Part shown: piece by piece, positions 37,976-49,043 of the stretch
Layout of the letters: every line of letters starts with the position of its first letter
Numbering within the stretch: position 1 is the stretch's first letter
Source of the DNA: Coriolopsis trogii
Taxonomy: Eukaryota > Basidiomycota > Agaricomycetes > Polyporales > Polyporaceae
Assembly: GCA_020543525.1 (NCBI GenBank)
Contig: JAHYIO010000042.1
Location: 310,001 to 374,000 of the forward strand
Length of the DNA stretch: 64,000 nucleotides
Direction: 5' to 3'
The notes under the pieces: model-generated
What the model saw: only the letters and a program-made list of their open reading frames with translations
Database searches by the model: none
Told to the model about the DNA's origin: nothing
Translations under genes and position numbers: made by a program

Positions 37976-39184
37976 GGCGGAGTCCTCGGTGCTCATGTCG
38001 TATGGAATCGGACACGTTCGTAGTCCACGACGAACTTGGGGTTGAACCCTCGAGGTGAGCGTGCCAGTCAGGAAGGACGTGTGGGCCCTGAAAGTTCCTC
38101 TGTCGCGTCCGATAATCGACGTCTTGAGTAGACCCTAGCACACCGCGGTACTGTGTTATTCTTTGGAGGCGATTCCAGCGACGACGGCCTGACAGTGAAA
38201 AGATCTGCGTAGGTTTAGCGGAGCGCTCTCCTATACAAGCACAGTCTGAGTCATCCAAACGGGAGCAAGTACTCATCTCACCACTATATCTCGGCTCGTG
38301 AATCCCAAAGTCTATATAGTTTTGATTTGACTTGCAGCGAGTATGATATTGAAAGGTCGTAAGAAGACAGAGCTACATAGAGTAAGTTGACCAATGAGCT
38401 GTCTCCGAGTATCCGGGGTCCTGCTAGAGACAAAACGTATTATATTTGATTCAGATGTGACCGCGTCAACACTTACCGTGACTTACTATTAGCTAGTGGT
38501 GTCATCAGTGCATGCTGAAAGCGTCCTTTCTCATCCCGTACATACTTCGTCTGCCTGGCAAACTCACCTGATCGCGAACACTTTGGATCCTCTCCACTAC
38601 TCTTGGATAAGAAAGCGTAGGCGGTGGTGCGAACGCTTCTCACGAGAATTCTCATAATCGTCTGCGGCCACTCAATTTTGGGCTTCGACACTACACGAGC
38701 AAAGATAACGGCAATGGGAGCTCAAAACACAAGTGGAGAAGGAAAAGGATTACATCCAGGTTCGCATTGTGGGAGAGACAGTATCAAGCTTCATCGGTGC
38801 GTTTTGAGCCGGTGACGCTTTCAAGGCAGTGGGATTCTGCATGCACAACAATCAGCATACTCAGATGGATGTGGCCCAGTGGGCAATGGCAGGATGTGGC
38901 AGGTCGCCCGTGAAGATCCTTCGGCCACCGAGCCGGGCAGCGGGCCGGGGCTCGCTCGTCCTTACAATGCACAGACCCCAGTTTGATGTGAAATCCTGAG
39001 GGTGAGAAGGAGGAAGACTCTCCACTCCCTCCTGCTTCGAAGTGGTCTTAGTCTCAACCCGTCATGGCCCTCCTCTCGCACGGACAGAGGGACGTCGATT
39101 TCAGTGCCAGTGGCCCATCCGTCTCTGATCACCCCCCATGCGAGCTGCAGGCTTGCATCCCACCATCCCACCCCTGTCCTCTCC
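37976..39184. other. Intergenic between divergent PTRHD1-like and KDSR genes
   Basis: About 1.25 kb in total with no supported gene. Minus-strand frames just upstream of PTRHD1 contain no family motif. Confidence 0.4.
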
Positions 39185-39190
39185 TATATA
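39185..39190 (+). promoter_or_regulatory. TATA box of the KDSR gene
   Basis: TATATA lies 35-40 bases before the ATG at 39225. With usual spacing, transcription would start only a few bases before the ATG, implying a very short leader. Confidence 0.5.
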
Positions 39191-39224
39191 GACCGCCCCG
39201 CGGTCTCTTTCTTCGACGCCGCGC

Positions 39225-40673
39225 ATGACTCTGTCAGCCATTGCTCTCTACGTCGGTGCCCTTTTCGGGCTCATTGTTCTCGCTGAGATGTTCTTCGGAA
39301 AGCGATGGGAGCCCCATGGCAAAGTAAGTTCCGTCTCACATATCCGGCCTACGTTATCGCTCACGTCGCCTGCCCGTAGCACTGCCTCGTTACCGGGGGA
39401 TCCTCTGGTCTTGGCCTTGCTCTTGCAGTAGCTCTCGCAAAGGCTGGTGCCCATGTGTCCATTATCGCTCGGGACACGGGGCGGCTCAAGTCGGCTCACG
39501 AGGAGCTCGAGGTCTGCACTTGTCCGTGTACACCCACGCTGTTCTAACTAGGCGGTTGACTACAAAGAAAGCCCGCCAGTCACCTCAACAAGTTCTTAAG
39601 GCCTATTCCTTCGCCGTGGAGAGCGAGCGGGGGTCTATTGCTGCCGTCAACGCGGTCAGTGAACCTTTCCAGGGACGGTGTCCTGATGCGTTCTTCCTCT
39701 GCGCTGGCGCCTCCACTCCAGGTTTCTTCATAGATCAGAGCGAAGCGTCTATCAGAGCAGGTATAGACAATACCTTCTACGCTCAGGCTTTCACTGCGCT
39801 GGTATGCATTCGCAAACGTTCACATTATGGCCTCCTTCACCTCAAAGTCTACAGGCGGCTCTGAAGGCGATGATCAGGGACGGCGTAAAGGGCAAGATTG
39901 TGTTCTGCGCGTCCATTCTCGCCTACTTCTCTCTCATTGGATACTCGTCTTACTCTCCCGGTAAATTTGCTCTTCGAGGTAAGCCTCAGTCAAGCGTGCG
40001 GCTTCACTGCAATGCTCTAACGTTTACGCGCAGGTCTGGCCGACACGCTCCAGTCCGAATGCCTGCTCTACGACATTGATATCCACATCGCCCTACCGGG
40101 GACGATGTACACAAAGGGCCTTGATGAAGAAAACAAGACCAAGCCCAAGATCACGCTCAAGATCGAGGAGACCGACGGCGGGTGCACGCCCGAGTTCGTC
40201 GCACACAAGGTTCTCAGCGGTATGTGCCGTCTTATGTGCCTCGTCTCCGGCGGAAATGTTTTGCTAGGCGAACACGTGTTCCTGTCTCATGCACGCTTCG
40301 GGTCTCACGACAGGTGTACGGAAGGGCAAGTTCAACATCACCGTCGACTTCATCGGCCGCATGTTCCGGGCGTCCACTGCTGGAGCCTCGCCACGCAACA
40401 GCTACGCGCTTGACTGGATCCACGGGCTCATAGGATACGTACGTCAAACTAACATCTCCTGCCTTGTTGAACACGCATACACGACTATTCTATTCGGGGT
40501 ATTGGGCGGTCGCACTCGTGGCTGACAACTCGTGTACACGCGATCGCTTACAGGTCGGGCTGCCCGTATGGAGATACACGGTCGACACGACCGTCAAGGG
40601 CCATCGGAGCGAGCACCAACAGTACCTCCGCGAGCGCGGCTTTCTGGGATTTGGTGAAAGCCTCGACGCTTGA
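39225..40673 (+). CDS. TSC10: 3-ketodihydrosphingosine reductase
   Basis: Short-chain dehydrogenase of the ER membrane that reduces 3-ketodihydrosphingosine to dihydrosphingosine with NADPH, the second step of sphingolipid synthesis. Seven exons (39225-39323, 39380-39511, 39568-39801, 39855-39978, 40034-40219, 40314-40438, 40554-40673) give 339 residues. One N-terminal membrane segment (IALYVGALFGLIVLAEM) precedes the nucleotide loop VTGGSSGLGLALA at about 36-48. The NAG-type motif reads FFLCAGAS, and the catalytic Tyr-x3-Lys is YSPGK in SSYSPGKFALRGLAD near 189. IHIALPGTMYTKGLDEE is characteristic of KDSR/Tsc10 among short-chain dehydrogenases. No C-terminal membrane hairpin is obvious, but the last 60 residues are moderately hydrophobic. 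Confidence 0.93.
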
Positions 40674-42402
40674 CGACGAGCAGAAAATAAGCTGACAGGT
40701 GTCTAAGGGTAGGAAGGCCCGGGATCTCGTTAAGAGTGCTGTGCCGAGCGGGAAGTAATAGAGGTCTGCTGTAGCATCCAATAGAACGCCTCTCCGAACA
40801 TGGTGGTGGTCAGGGGAGGAGGACTGCATTGAAGTGATGGCCCTCGAGTGGGCACGAGCGATGAGGAGCGCTCTTCTTGGTTACGCCCCGTGTATTGCTT
40901 GCTTCAATCTATTCACGCGTTCGTCGGGCAGGGCGAAGGCGGATTGCATTAGCGCGCAGGCCAGCGCGGGGAGGCCATCCGGCTCGCGTCGCCACCGCTC
41001 TCTCGCGCGACCTGGAGGGGCCGAGCTCAAGCCATCAGAGGAGCGAAGTGAAGGGCCGGAGGACCGAAAGGCTGAGTGTGAGGCTCGGCCTCCGCCCAAA
41101 GGTGTCGGTGCGAGAGGTGGAAAGTTTTGTTGATGGAAAGTGGGGGGTGGGGTTGGAGATGAGCCGGACATGCGCAAGTGCGGCAATGATGGCGAGGTGT
41201 AACACGCTTGAGAGGAGGTGCATCCTGTAGAGTAGACTCAAGTGTTGCAGGGCAGTGACAAGCGCAATGGGGCTTGCCAGTGGAACACAAGTGGGTGTAG
41301 AGATGACTTGGTGTAAGCAATGGAGGGACGCCAACGTCATGGAGACTGTGCCCAGGCTCCAGCTGTGATGTTGAGATGGGCGGCGACGTCACGGAGACTG
41401 TGCCCATGTGGGGGGGTGGGGTGAGGTTGCAGCAGCGGATGTTGCAAGCGTGGTACCCAAGGAGGAGGCGGCCAGGGCGCCAAGGCGAGGTTGTAGCAGC
41501 GGATGCTACAAGCGTGATTGCCAATCCTGAGCGATGAGAAGGGCAGCGACGTCCGGAGACTGTGCCCGTAGAGGTATAAGGGATGACGGCAGCGGATGCT
41601 GCCACAAGCGCGATGCGAGCGTGGAGAGTGAGCCGATGGGTGCACCATGCGGCTGAGTCGGAGGTGCGGTGGTGAGTGGATCACCAAGTGAGGGGCGTGC
41701 GTACGGGTGGACGGCCTGAAAGTGGTGCTCCAGGTCAATAAAGGAGACAAGTACAGGCGAGGACGGGCGGAGTGCTGAGCTGGGACTCGGAGCCACTCTC
41801 GTTGCCCGTCCTGCCACGGTGTCTTCAGCTGTAATGGCCAAACACGGACAAGTATATTCGGAGTGGTTGACCGTGCTGAAAGAAGAAGTAATTGATGCGC
41901 GAGGGACGTTCGAGCACACAGGAGTGGAAGAAGATGGAGGAGGAGAGGAACGCGGGAATGAGACATATAGGGAGGAGGCAGACAAAGGTTGCGCGACACA
42001 AAGGAGCGCGTCGCGCCGCGTGGCACGTGCTCCTCACTTGACATAGACCCCGGTCTTGCAAGCAAGACCGACACATATTCAAGGTTTCCATAACACTATG
42101 AGTGCAGTCATTGACCGTGACATTCCCATGCACTAATAAATATGTAAATTGTAATATCAATTCGCGACGGCGTTCAAGTTGCCTCCGGCTACTTTAGAGG
42201 CGTGGGAACCGATGTTCGGCGCTACTGCCGCTACGTGATTGGGCTGCTGGCAACTTCGTTCAATCCCAACAGTTCCGACTCACTCGACTCTTCGTTGCGA
42301 ACAACACCGCTCAGGCCCAGCTGTGTCTGTTGGGTAAACCGAGACGGCTCTGACACAGAGAAGTTGAAAACAAGAAGGCGAGCTCTTGTTGATAAGGACG
42401 GC
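40674..42402. other. Gene-free region containing degenerate tandem repeats
   Basis: About 1.7 kb without a supported gene. Long minus-strand frames at 41027-41605 and 41337-42074 translate to Pro/His/Ser-rich sequence with repeated words and no domain. They look like by-products of the GC-rich repeats at 41334-41612. Confidence 0.45.
41334..41612. repeat. Interspersed degenerate repeats (two unit types, three copies each)
   Basis: Unit A, ending GGAGACTGTGCCC, occurs at 41334-41353, 41385-41405 and 41548-41567. Unit B, with core AGCGGATG followed by CAAGCG, occurs at 41423-41452, 41487-41516 and 41581-41612. Copies differ at several positions, and the units alternate irregularly, so this is an old minisatellite-like array. 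Confidence 0.75.
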
Positions 42403-45400
42403 ATGGCGTCTCGTTTCCACTGGCACCTGATCGGAACGCAGACGTTCAACCAGCACATACCGGGGCCTACACCTTCGGTCCATGATCGCGAACAATTTTA
42501 TCCGCCAGAGCTCATATCCAGGGAGGGTGGCCAGGAAGAGAACGGCAAGCAAGAATGCGGTAACAAGTCTCGCGTCCGTACCTATCAGTCTGAAGGTCAA
42601 GTATACATGGAGCTGGTGAGAACCAGCGAGCCTCTTGGGCTATATACTTCCTGTTGATTATTTGGTGTTGAATCAGGTCAAGACCATAAAGTCCGTCTTT
42701 GAACAAGCGGGATGTACTCAATACCGTGTCGGGGAGTGCCCTGACTACAAGTCTTCCGGTGACAGTACTAGTGGTGGCCGTGATCCTTCGCACACGGCGT
42801 TTGGAGACATCGCTGGCATCTATCGCGCGACGGAAGATGCTCTCATTGCTACAACCATGGCCACACAGCAGCGACAGTACAGTCCTCTCAGCAAGGAGAA
42901 CCTGGATAAATGTCCTGACGTAGGGCTGAGATCGTGGTACTATATGACAATACCCATCGAGGTGAAGTATGACTTCTCTTTCGCCGCACAGTCTGGCGAG
43001 TCACCCGCTCCCCCAGACCCTTTCTCCACACAGTTCGTCCGGGAAGCCGAGAAGGATGAACACGCACTTGGCCAACTCGCAGAGTACATGCTCAACCTCT
43101 GCAAATTCCAGCATCGCACGTTCTCCTACGCAATACAAGTCTCCTACGACATCGCGCGCCTCCTATATTTCGATCGTGCCGGCGCGTTCGTCTCGGGGTC
43201 GTTCGACTGGACTTTGCCTACCTCCCTCTTGCACGACTTCCTCTGGAAGGTCGCCCATATGGATTCTGATGCTCTACTCGGGTACGATCCCACTGTGACA
43301 GTGGCGACAGCCGAGGAGCAGAAGGCCGTCCGAGAGGCAGCCAAGAACGTTGGAGGCCTGCACACGATGGTGCAAGGTTATATCAAGGATGCGTTTCAGG
43401 AGCCATGCCCGATTTACAAAGTCCGTGTAACGTCATGCCCAGCTCACCCCGAAGATACGTTCCCCGACGAGGTCGATGTCTTCGGACCCACGACACCCAT
43501 TCCCGCCGAGGCATCTGCAGACGACGCCGCACGCAACGCTACTGATCGACTCGGGCGTTTTGATGAGGAAAACCAATACTTCTTCATCGGAAAGCCTCAC
43601 TTTGCGGCAGAGTCCCTGATAGGCAGATGCACGCGCGGCTTCATCGCTTGTCGCGTCAAGCCCGACGGTTCCGTCGACTATTCGTACATGAAGGACTACT
43701 GGAGAGGGCGCGTTGCTGGTAAGACGCGTCCGGAGCATATGGTGTACAAACGACTACAGGCACGGATGCCCGAGGCAGCCCTTATGGGCATTGCGACGTT
43801 GGTTTGTGGTGGCGACGTTGGCGGGCCGCTCGCACAGGTAACGATGGTCCAAGATTCGTTGCCTGTGCCGAGACGCCCTATTCCTCGCGTCCACTATCGG
43901 ATCGTGACGGCGGAGATTGGTCTCCCGATCGAAGCCTTTGAGGACTTCTCCCACTTGGTTAGTATCGTCTCCAGGGTCATTGTCGGTACGTGTGCTCTTG
44001 ATAAATCTGCGATAGTAAACTCATGCGGTATATGATAGTCCATCATCACGCTTGGATTTCTGCGCAGGTCCTGCATCACGATATCAGCACGGGAAACATC
44101 ATGATCAATCCTGACACGAAAGAAGGTTTCATCATTGACTGGGACCAGTCTCGCGTCAAGTGCGAGCTTGACAACGAGCCCTCGGAGCCGGATCGTACTG
44201 TGGGTCTCCCTTTCTAATACGACATTTGTACTCGCATTCATCGCCGACGCGACAGGGCACCTGGCAATTCCGTTCAGCTCTTTCGTTGTTGTTGCCTTGG
44301 AAACCATACCGGTACTCAGACGACGTCGAGTCCTTCATCCACGTCTTCCATTTTCTCGTCTTGCGATATCACCGGACAAGAGTCATTTGGCTTCATGCGC
44401 ACGTTCGCAATACATACCACCATTCGTTTACGGTCGACGGGGTCAAGTTGGGAGGGAAGCAGAAGTACGCTGATGTCAAACGAGGTAGCGGCAAAGCGCC
44501 TTTCGAGGTGTCAGGCAACCCTGAACTCCAATCAGTTTTGGACCAGTTGGCATCTGCATGCTACTCCTCTTACTCAAGCATTGATATGCAGGAGATGGAG
44601 CGTCGCTATGGTCTCACGCCTCCCGAGGATAACGTCAACAAACGGGTGACACTCGGCATCCGCGATCCCGACCCCATCTTGTCATCGATGCCGGGGCTCC
44701 AACAATCCCAGCTCAGCCTCCAGGCAGTCGTCGCCGGGCCATCATCCGAGGCATCTTCACCTGTCTCCACAACAAGCCATACTCCAAAGCTGGAAATGAC
44801 AGGTCCGCTCGCAACTGTCCTGGAGCTTCTCAGCATCCTGCTGCAATACCGAGTCAAGAAGAAAGACAAGGTTGAGGACCAATTCGAAGCAAGACTGTAT
44901 GAGGCTCGCTTGCCCAGAGTGTGCCACCTGAGCTTCCTGTCCACGTCTCACACACAAGACGTCCCCTCCAGTGTTGATTCCGCAAGGTCTCTGCCCAACA
45001 CGGACACTCCAATGAGAGTGTTTGGGGAGTCCGCCATCACACCTTCGGCGCCGCCGCTGCCGCCCCCCCAGGCCGGCTCCTCAGAGTCCATCAGTCACGC
45101 GGATGCCATCGATCCTGGTCCCTCCCCGTCTTCGGTCCCCTCATCCTCGCGCGCACCCATCGGGGTCTTGGGATCCGCGGCAAACGAGATGTCCGGCGTG
45201 TCCTCCTCCGTGTCCTCCTCCGTGTCCTTGTCGGACACGCGCGGCTCCACTGTCGGTCCCGGGCAGCCACGTACCGCACCGGCCAGAAAGCGGGCGCGGC
45301 AGTGCGACGGACAGGGCGATGCAGTCGGCGTGGATGGACATGCGGAACCTCAAAGTCAGACTCACGTCCCCCAACGCCCGCCCCCCGCTCGTAGAGCGAA

Positions 45401-45410
45401 ACTCTCTTGA
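42403..45410 (+). CDS. FunK1-type fungal protein kinase 2
   Basis: Second FunK1-family kinase, about 945 residues from exons 42403-42615, 42677-43985, 44039-44199 and 44256-45410. The exon pattern and the PDRT-GTWQF splice junction match kinase 1. The ATP-anchoring lysine is in YSYMKDYWRGRV near 43695. The catalytic loop reads VLHHDISTGNIMIN, so the usual HRD arginine is histidine while the catalytic aspartate and the asparagine remain; FIIDWDQSR follows. The region after residue 700 is a long Ser/Pro/Thr-rich tail with a basic end (APARKRARQ), probably disordered and perhaps a nuclear-localisation signal. The ATG at 42403 is the first in an open frame that extends upstream, so the N-terminus is uncertain. 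Activity is likely but the HRD change may affect activation-loop control. Confidence 0.85.
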
Positions 45411-45727
45411 GCATTTAGGCGGACTTGCTGCCGATTGGACAGATCCTTTTGTAACGCACATTCAGTGCGCGGTTACCAGAGCGAGCCCTTACGGAGGTTA
45501 ACACCGGCCGTGGATCTGCCATTTGCACTTCGGAGTAGAGCGATAGAATACATGATGTTCTCCGTTGACACGAGTATGTCTCAATGTCCTCAATAAACAG
45601 ACGAAAATGTCTACGCCTTTCATCAGCCCACGTCTACTACAGTACAGTGCATTTGCCAACACAGTAATGTCAGTACGTTGCAAGCGTTCGTCTGACACGG
45701 GTACAATCGGTCGTAGCAAAAGGTGTA
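45411..45727. other. Intergenic between convergent kinase 2 and reductase genes
   Basis: No gene seen; 3' flanks of two convergent genes. Confidence 0.4.
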
Positions 45728-46829
45728 TCAGAACACAAAGGGTATGACGGCCTTGCGCTCCTTGGGGTAGTCCGGGAAGCGGCCGTGGTACCACTTGTGC
45801 CCCTTGTACGCCCGGGGGAGCATCAGCCAGATCTCGTTGAAGAAGAAGAGCCACGGTGGAGACACGGTCGCCACGAACGCTCCGAACGACGCAAAGGACG
45901 GGGCGGGGGAAGCGGCGAGCGCGAAACCGAGCCACTCAAGCCATTCGCAGAAATAGTTGGGGTATGAGATGAGGCGGTAGAGCGCGCCGTGGGGGATCGC
46001 ATAGTGCTCCTGCGGGTGCTTCTTCTCCTTACCGTTTGCGTCATCGTCGTCCGAGCTCTCCTTCTCCTTCTTGGCCTTGGCGTTGCGCCTGATGTTGAGC
46101 AGGATCTCGTCGTGGTAGATGTTGCCAGCGAAGCCGAACGCCCACAGGCCGACGCCAACCCAGAAGAGCGGGCGATCGAACGCTCCTGCGAGGAAGGACT
46201 GGGCGGAAGGGGAAGAGAGGTATGCGCCCATGAGGGACCCATTGAAGGTGTTGAAGACGACAGCGGAGAGGACAACGCTGAGGTGTGATTTCGAGCGTGA
46301 GGGCGTGCGCAGGGGAGAGATGACGGCCCGGTTGAGATAGTGGGTGAGATAGATAGAGGCGAGGAATGTTGGAGGGTGTGTGAGTGTGAGTGGAGGTGGG
46401 ATTCCTGCTGCCTTCACGGAGAGCGGGGAACGGACGTAGGCGTTAATGAACGCGACAAAGGAGACGAGCTCCATGAATATCCATGAACGAATGCCTTCGT
46501 TGGAACGCGTGAGGATGATACTCATATTCCTGGACAAGCAGCAACATACCATCAACTACAAGCCAGCTCTTCGTCTGCGGTCCAAACCGTCCAAACGGCG
46601 CGTCGAAGAAGAACGTTGGTGGACATAGGAAAGGTGGGACTATGGCGAACCATTTGCGCGACGCTGAGACGAATGCGAGATGTCAGAACGCATCTTCAAC
46701 AAAATAACAAGACTGCGCACCGTCGTATAACGACTGCCACTTCTGCACGTCTACCATCTCTAGGAGAGTGATTCGAGACAGGAAGAGGTCGCGCAGGCGT
46801 AGCATGGCAAAGACTGCCACCGACGTCAT
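45728..46829 (-). CDS. 3-oxo-5-alpha-steroid 4-dehydrogenase-like membrane protein
   Basis: Polytopic membrane protein of the steroid 5-alpha-reductase (SRD5A1/DET2) family, which reduces a carbon-carbon double bond next to a carbonyl using NADPH. Minus-strand exons 46829-46721, 46663-46550 and 46494-45728 give 329 residues. Landmarks include PPTFFFDAPFGRFGPQTKSW, DGIRSWIFMELVSFVAF, THYLNRAVISPLR, and the C-terminal signature LISYPNYFCEWLEWLGFALA and WYHGRFPDYPKERKAVIPFV. A Lys/Asp-rich insert (KEKESSDDDDANGKEKKH) sits just before the signature. The start at 46829 is tentative; an internal ATG at about 46805 would remove eight residues. The substrate in fungi is unsettled. The acyl-chain enoyl reductases of the same superfamily are the main alternative, but the GRF and DG motifs favour the steroid type. 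Confidence 0.88.
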
Positions 46830-47214
46830 CTGGGGTGCCGGGTTGTATGTTGTTGTTTGCCTCTCCTTCCATTCTGAGCCTTTTCTCACACACCAGCGTA
46901 ACGTTCATCTGTATTACGCTCTAACTGGATCATCGAACATAAGTACTCGACTCGAGTAACTACCCTCCATCCTCTCTTCGAAGCGAATGCTTGTGGTGCA
47001 TACTACCTCTGGCGAGCACAGGCCAAGAGTGTGTATCCAGTACAAGAAGTTTCGCCATGAATACAGGAATCTGAGACTCCCGCACGAGATGTGAAGTCAA
47101 CAGGGAGATCTCAGGGCGCATACTGTGAGTGCTCTGCATTTGGATTCATTGGAAATGTTTTGCTACAAATATCGTACACCTATGCACAGCAAAACCTTTC
47201 CGACCTCCACCGCT
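46830..47214. other. Intergenic between reductase and glutathione transferase
   Basis: About 385 bases with no supported gene; it should contain the reductase promoter and the transferase 3' end. Confidence 0.4.
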
Positions 47215-48161
47215 TCAGAAGGGCTTTCCAGCCCGGATAGCTTTCGCCGCCTCACTCTGAGCCTCGTTGCGGAGGTACCTTGCGTATATCTCCGCATAAT
47301 GCTCCTTGTCCTATCCCGGATGGTCAGCATCTCAACATGGTTCGTTCGATGAAGAACCACATACGCTCTGCGTCCTTAGTACGCTCTCACGTGTCTCCAG
47401 CCTCTCCGCATACTCCTTCCAACCACTCCCAACCGCGTCCCTGTCATATCCCCGGTTCTCCTTCACGATGTAGTCCCGCACGACCCACGGCGCGAGGGCG
47501 ACGTCGACGAGCGTAAACTGCTCTCCCAAGAAGTACGGGCCCTTGACCTTCTCGGCGAGCGTCCGGAGCGCCTTGTAATAGTCCTCGAGGTGCTCCTTCT
47601 GCTTTTCCGGCTCCTGTGCCATGACGAGCCGCATGAAGCCGGGTACGATCTGCTTGTTGACGTGGTCCGTCCAGAGCCGGATGTACGCGCGGTCGAACGC
47701 GTCGCTTGGGAGGATGTGCGGCTCGTTGGACGGGAAGGCGTCCTCGAAGAACTCGCAGAGGATGAGGGACTCGTACATCGCCTTGCCCTTGTACTCGATC
47801 GCAGGTACGAGGCCCTTCGGGTTGATGTCTTTGCGTTCATGTGCGATGGGTCAGACATGGGGCGTCGGGGCGGGAGGGAGGGGTGCATAACGTACCGAGG
47901 AAGTGCTTCTCTTTCTTGTACGGGTTCACCTCCTTGTACTGGTACGGGATGCCCCTCTCCTCGAGTGTGATCCAGGCGCGCTGCACGTATGGGCAGAACT
48001 GGCGGCATTTGACATGTCAGATGTGTTCAGTGCTGCCGATGCCCATCTGTCCTTACCCATCCGGAGTAGAACACGAGATCTTGCGGGTCCTGGTGCTTCT
48101 CCACTGTTTTCGCGGCCAGGCCGGTGGCATGGGGAAAGATCTGTACGTCGGGAGAACTCAT
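47215..48161 (-). CDS. Omega-like glutathione S-transferase
   Basis: Glutathione transferase of the omega-like group, 255 residues from minus-strand exons 48161-48057, 47998-47896, 47828-47365 and 47310-47215. The thioredoxin-fold active site is FCPYVQRAW, with a catalytic cysteine at about residue 37 where other classes have Tyr or Ser. This supports glutathione-dependent reduction or deglutathionylation. The glutathione-binding LVPAIEYKGKAMYESLIL follows, and the helical domain holds FLGEQFTLVDVALAPWVVR. The cysteine codon lies right after the first intron. A TATATATA run at about 48236-48243 lies some 75 bases upstream on the minus strand and may be the TATA box. Wood-decay fungi carry many such enzymes, thought to handle lignin and plant extractives; that role is inference here. 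Confidence 0.92.
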
Positions 48162-49043
48162 TTTCTTTATTGTGGACGCAGTTTTGAACGTAGAGTCAGT
48201 GAGTCTGGTAACGAGCAGACGAGGCGTGGTGCGAGATATATATCGCGAGTACATCTGGGTGAGAGGCGAGCTTACTCATCCCACATTGAGTTGTGTATGA
48301 CGCAATCCCAACTCTTAGTCATTCCTCGTGTGGTTTCATCATACTACGCTCGTTGTTAGTCGCTGTTTTTGGACAACCTAGTTCGCGCTAGGCTGCACAA
48401 TCCCTCGCACGCGCGATCCTACAAGTCGGTGTAATCACTTTTCTACGCAGCGTCAGGCATTGTTATGCTATACAATGAAGGCAACCTAAAATTCCATGGG
48501 TACGTCGACCGCCACTGAGAGCGTGGTCTCACGTTACTGACTAGCCATGAGCGCACGGGTGCTACAGATTCACGAGCTGCACGCGGGGGTCGCGAGCAAG
48601 GACGTCCCGGCGCTTGTCGCTGCGAACGCCTGCGGAACGGTGATATTGACTCTGGAGACATTACGGAGGAAATAGGGATGCATTGCGTGCAAGAAGACTG
48701 CTGGAAGCCCCACACGGTGGCGACCAGCGTACTCACCGACAAGCAATGGTCAGGGATTGCCGTGGTGATCACAGATGTCAGCGCGGACACTCCGACGAGT
48801 GTTGAATATTCGCGTACGGCATGGCGGTGGCACGGTCACGTAGGACCGACGGCATGAGATTACGCAGCATAGCAGTGCAGCCGGACGTTTTCAATGCTAC
48901 GCGACAGTGTTACACACACAGACGGAAGCATTCCCATCAATGTCCTGCGGTTGATCATTAGTGCACGGCAGCGAACCGTTCACTTATATATCTGCGTGAG
49001 TCGTCTCTTCGCCTGCAATTTCACTCGTATCGCGGGCACAGCG
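48162..49043. other. Intergenic between divergent transferase and amidase
   Basis: About 880 bases without a supported gene. A TATATA at 48985-48990, some 55 bases before the amidase ATG, is a likely TATA box. Confidence 0.45.

Noticed and set aside
41027..42074. Long minus-strand frames as a repeat-rich secreted protein gene
   Set aside because: They contain no signal peptide or domain, two overlapping frames are both open, and the openness follows from the GC-rich repeat composition.
45091..45501. Arg/Pro-rich frames opposite or overlapping the tail of FunK1 kinase 2
   Set aside because: They are shadow frames of a GC-rich low-complexity coding tail.
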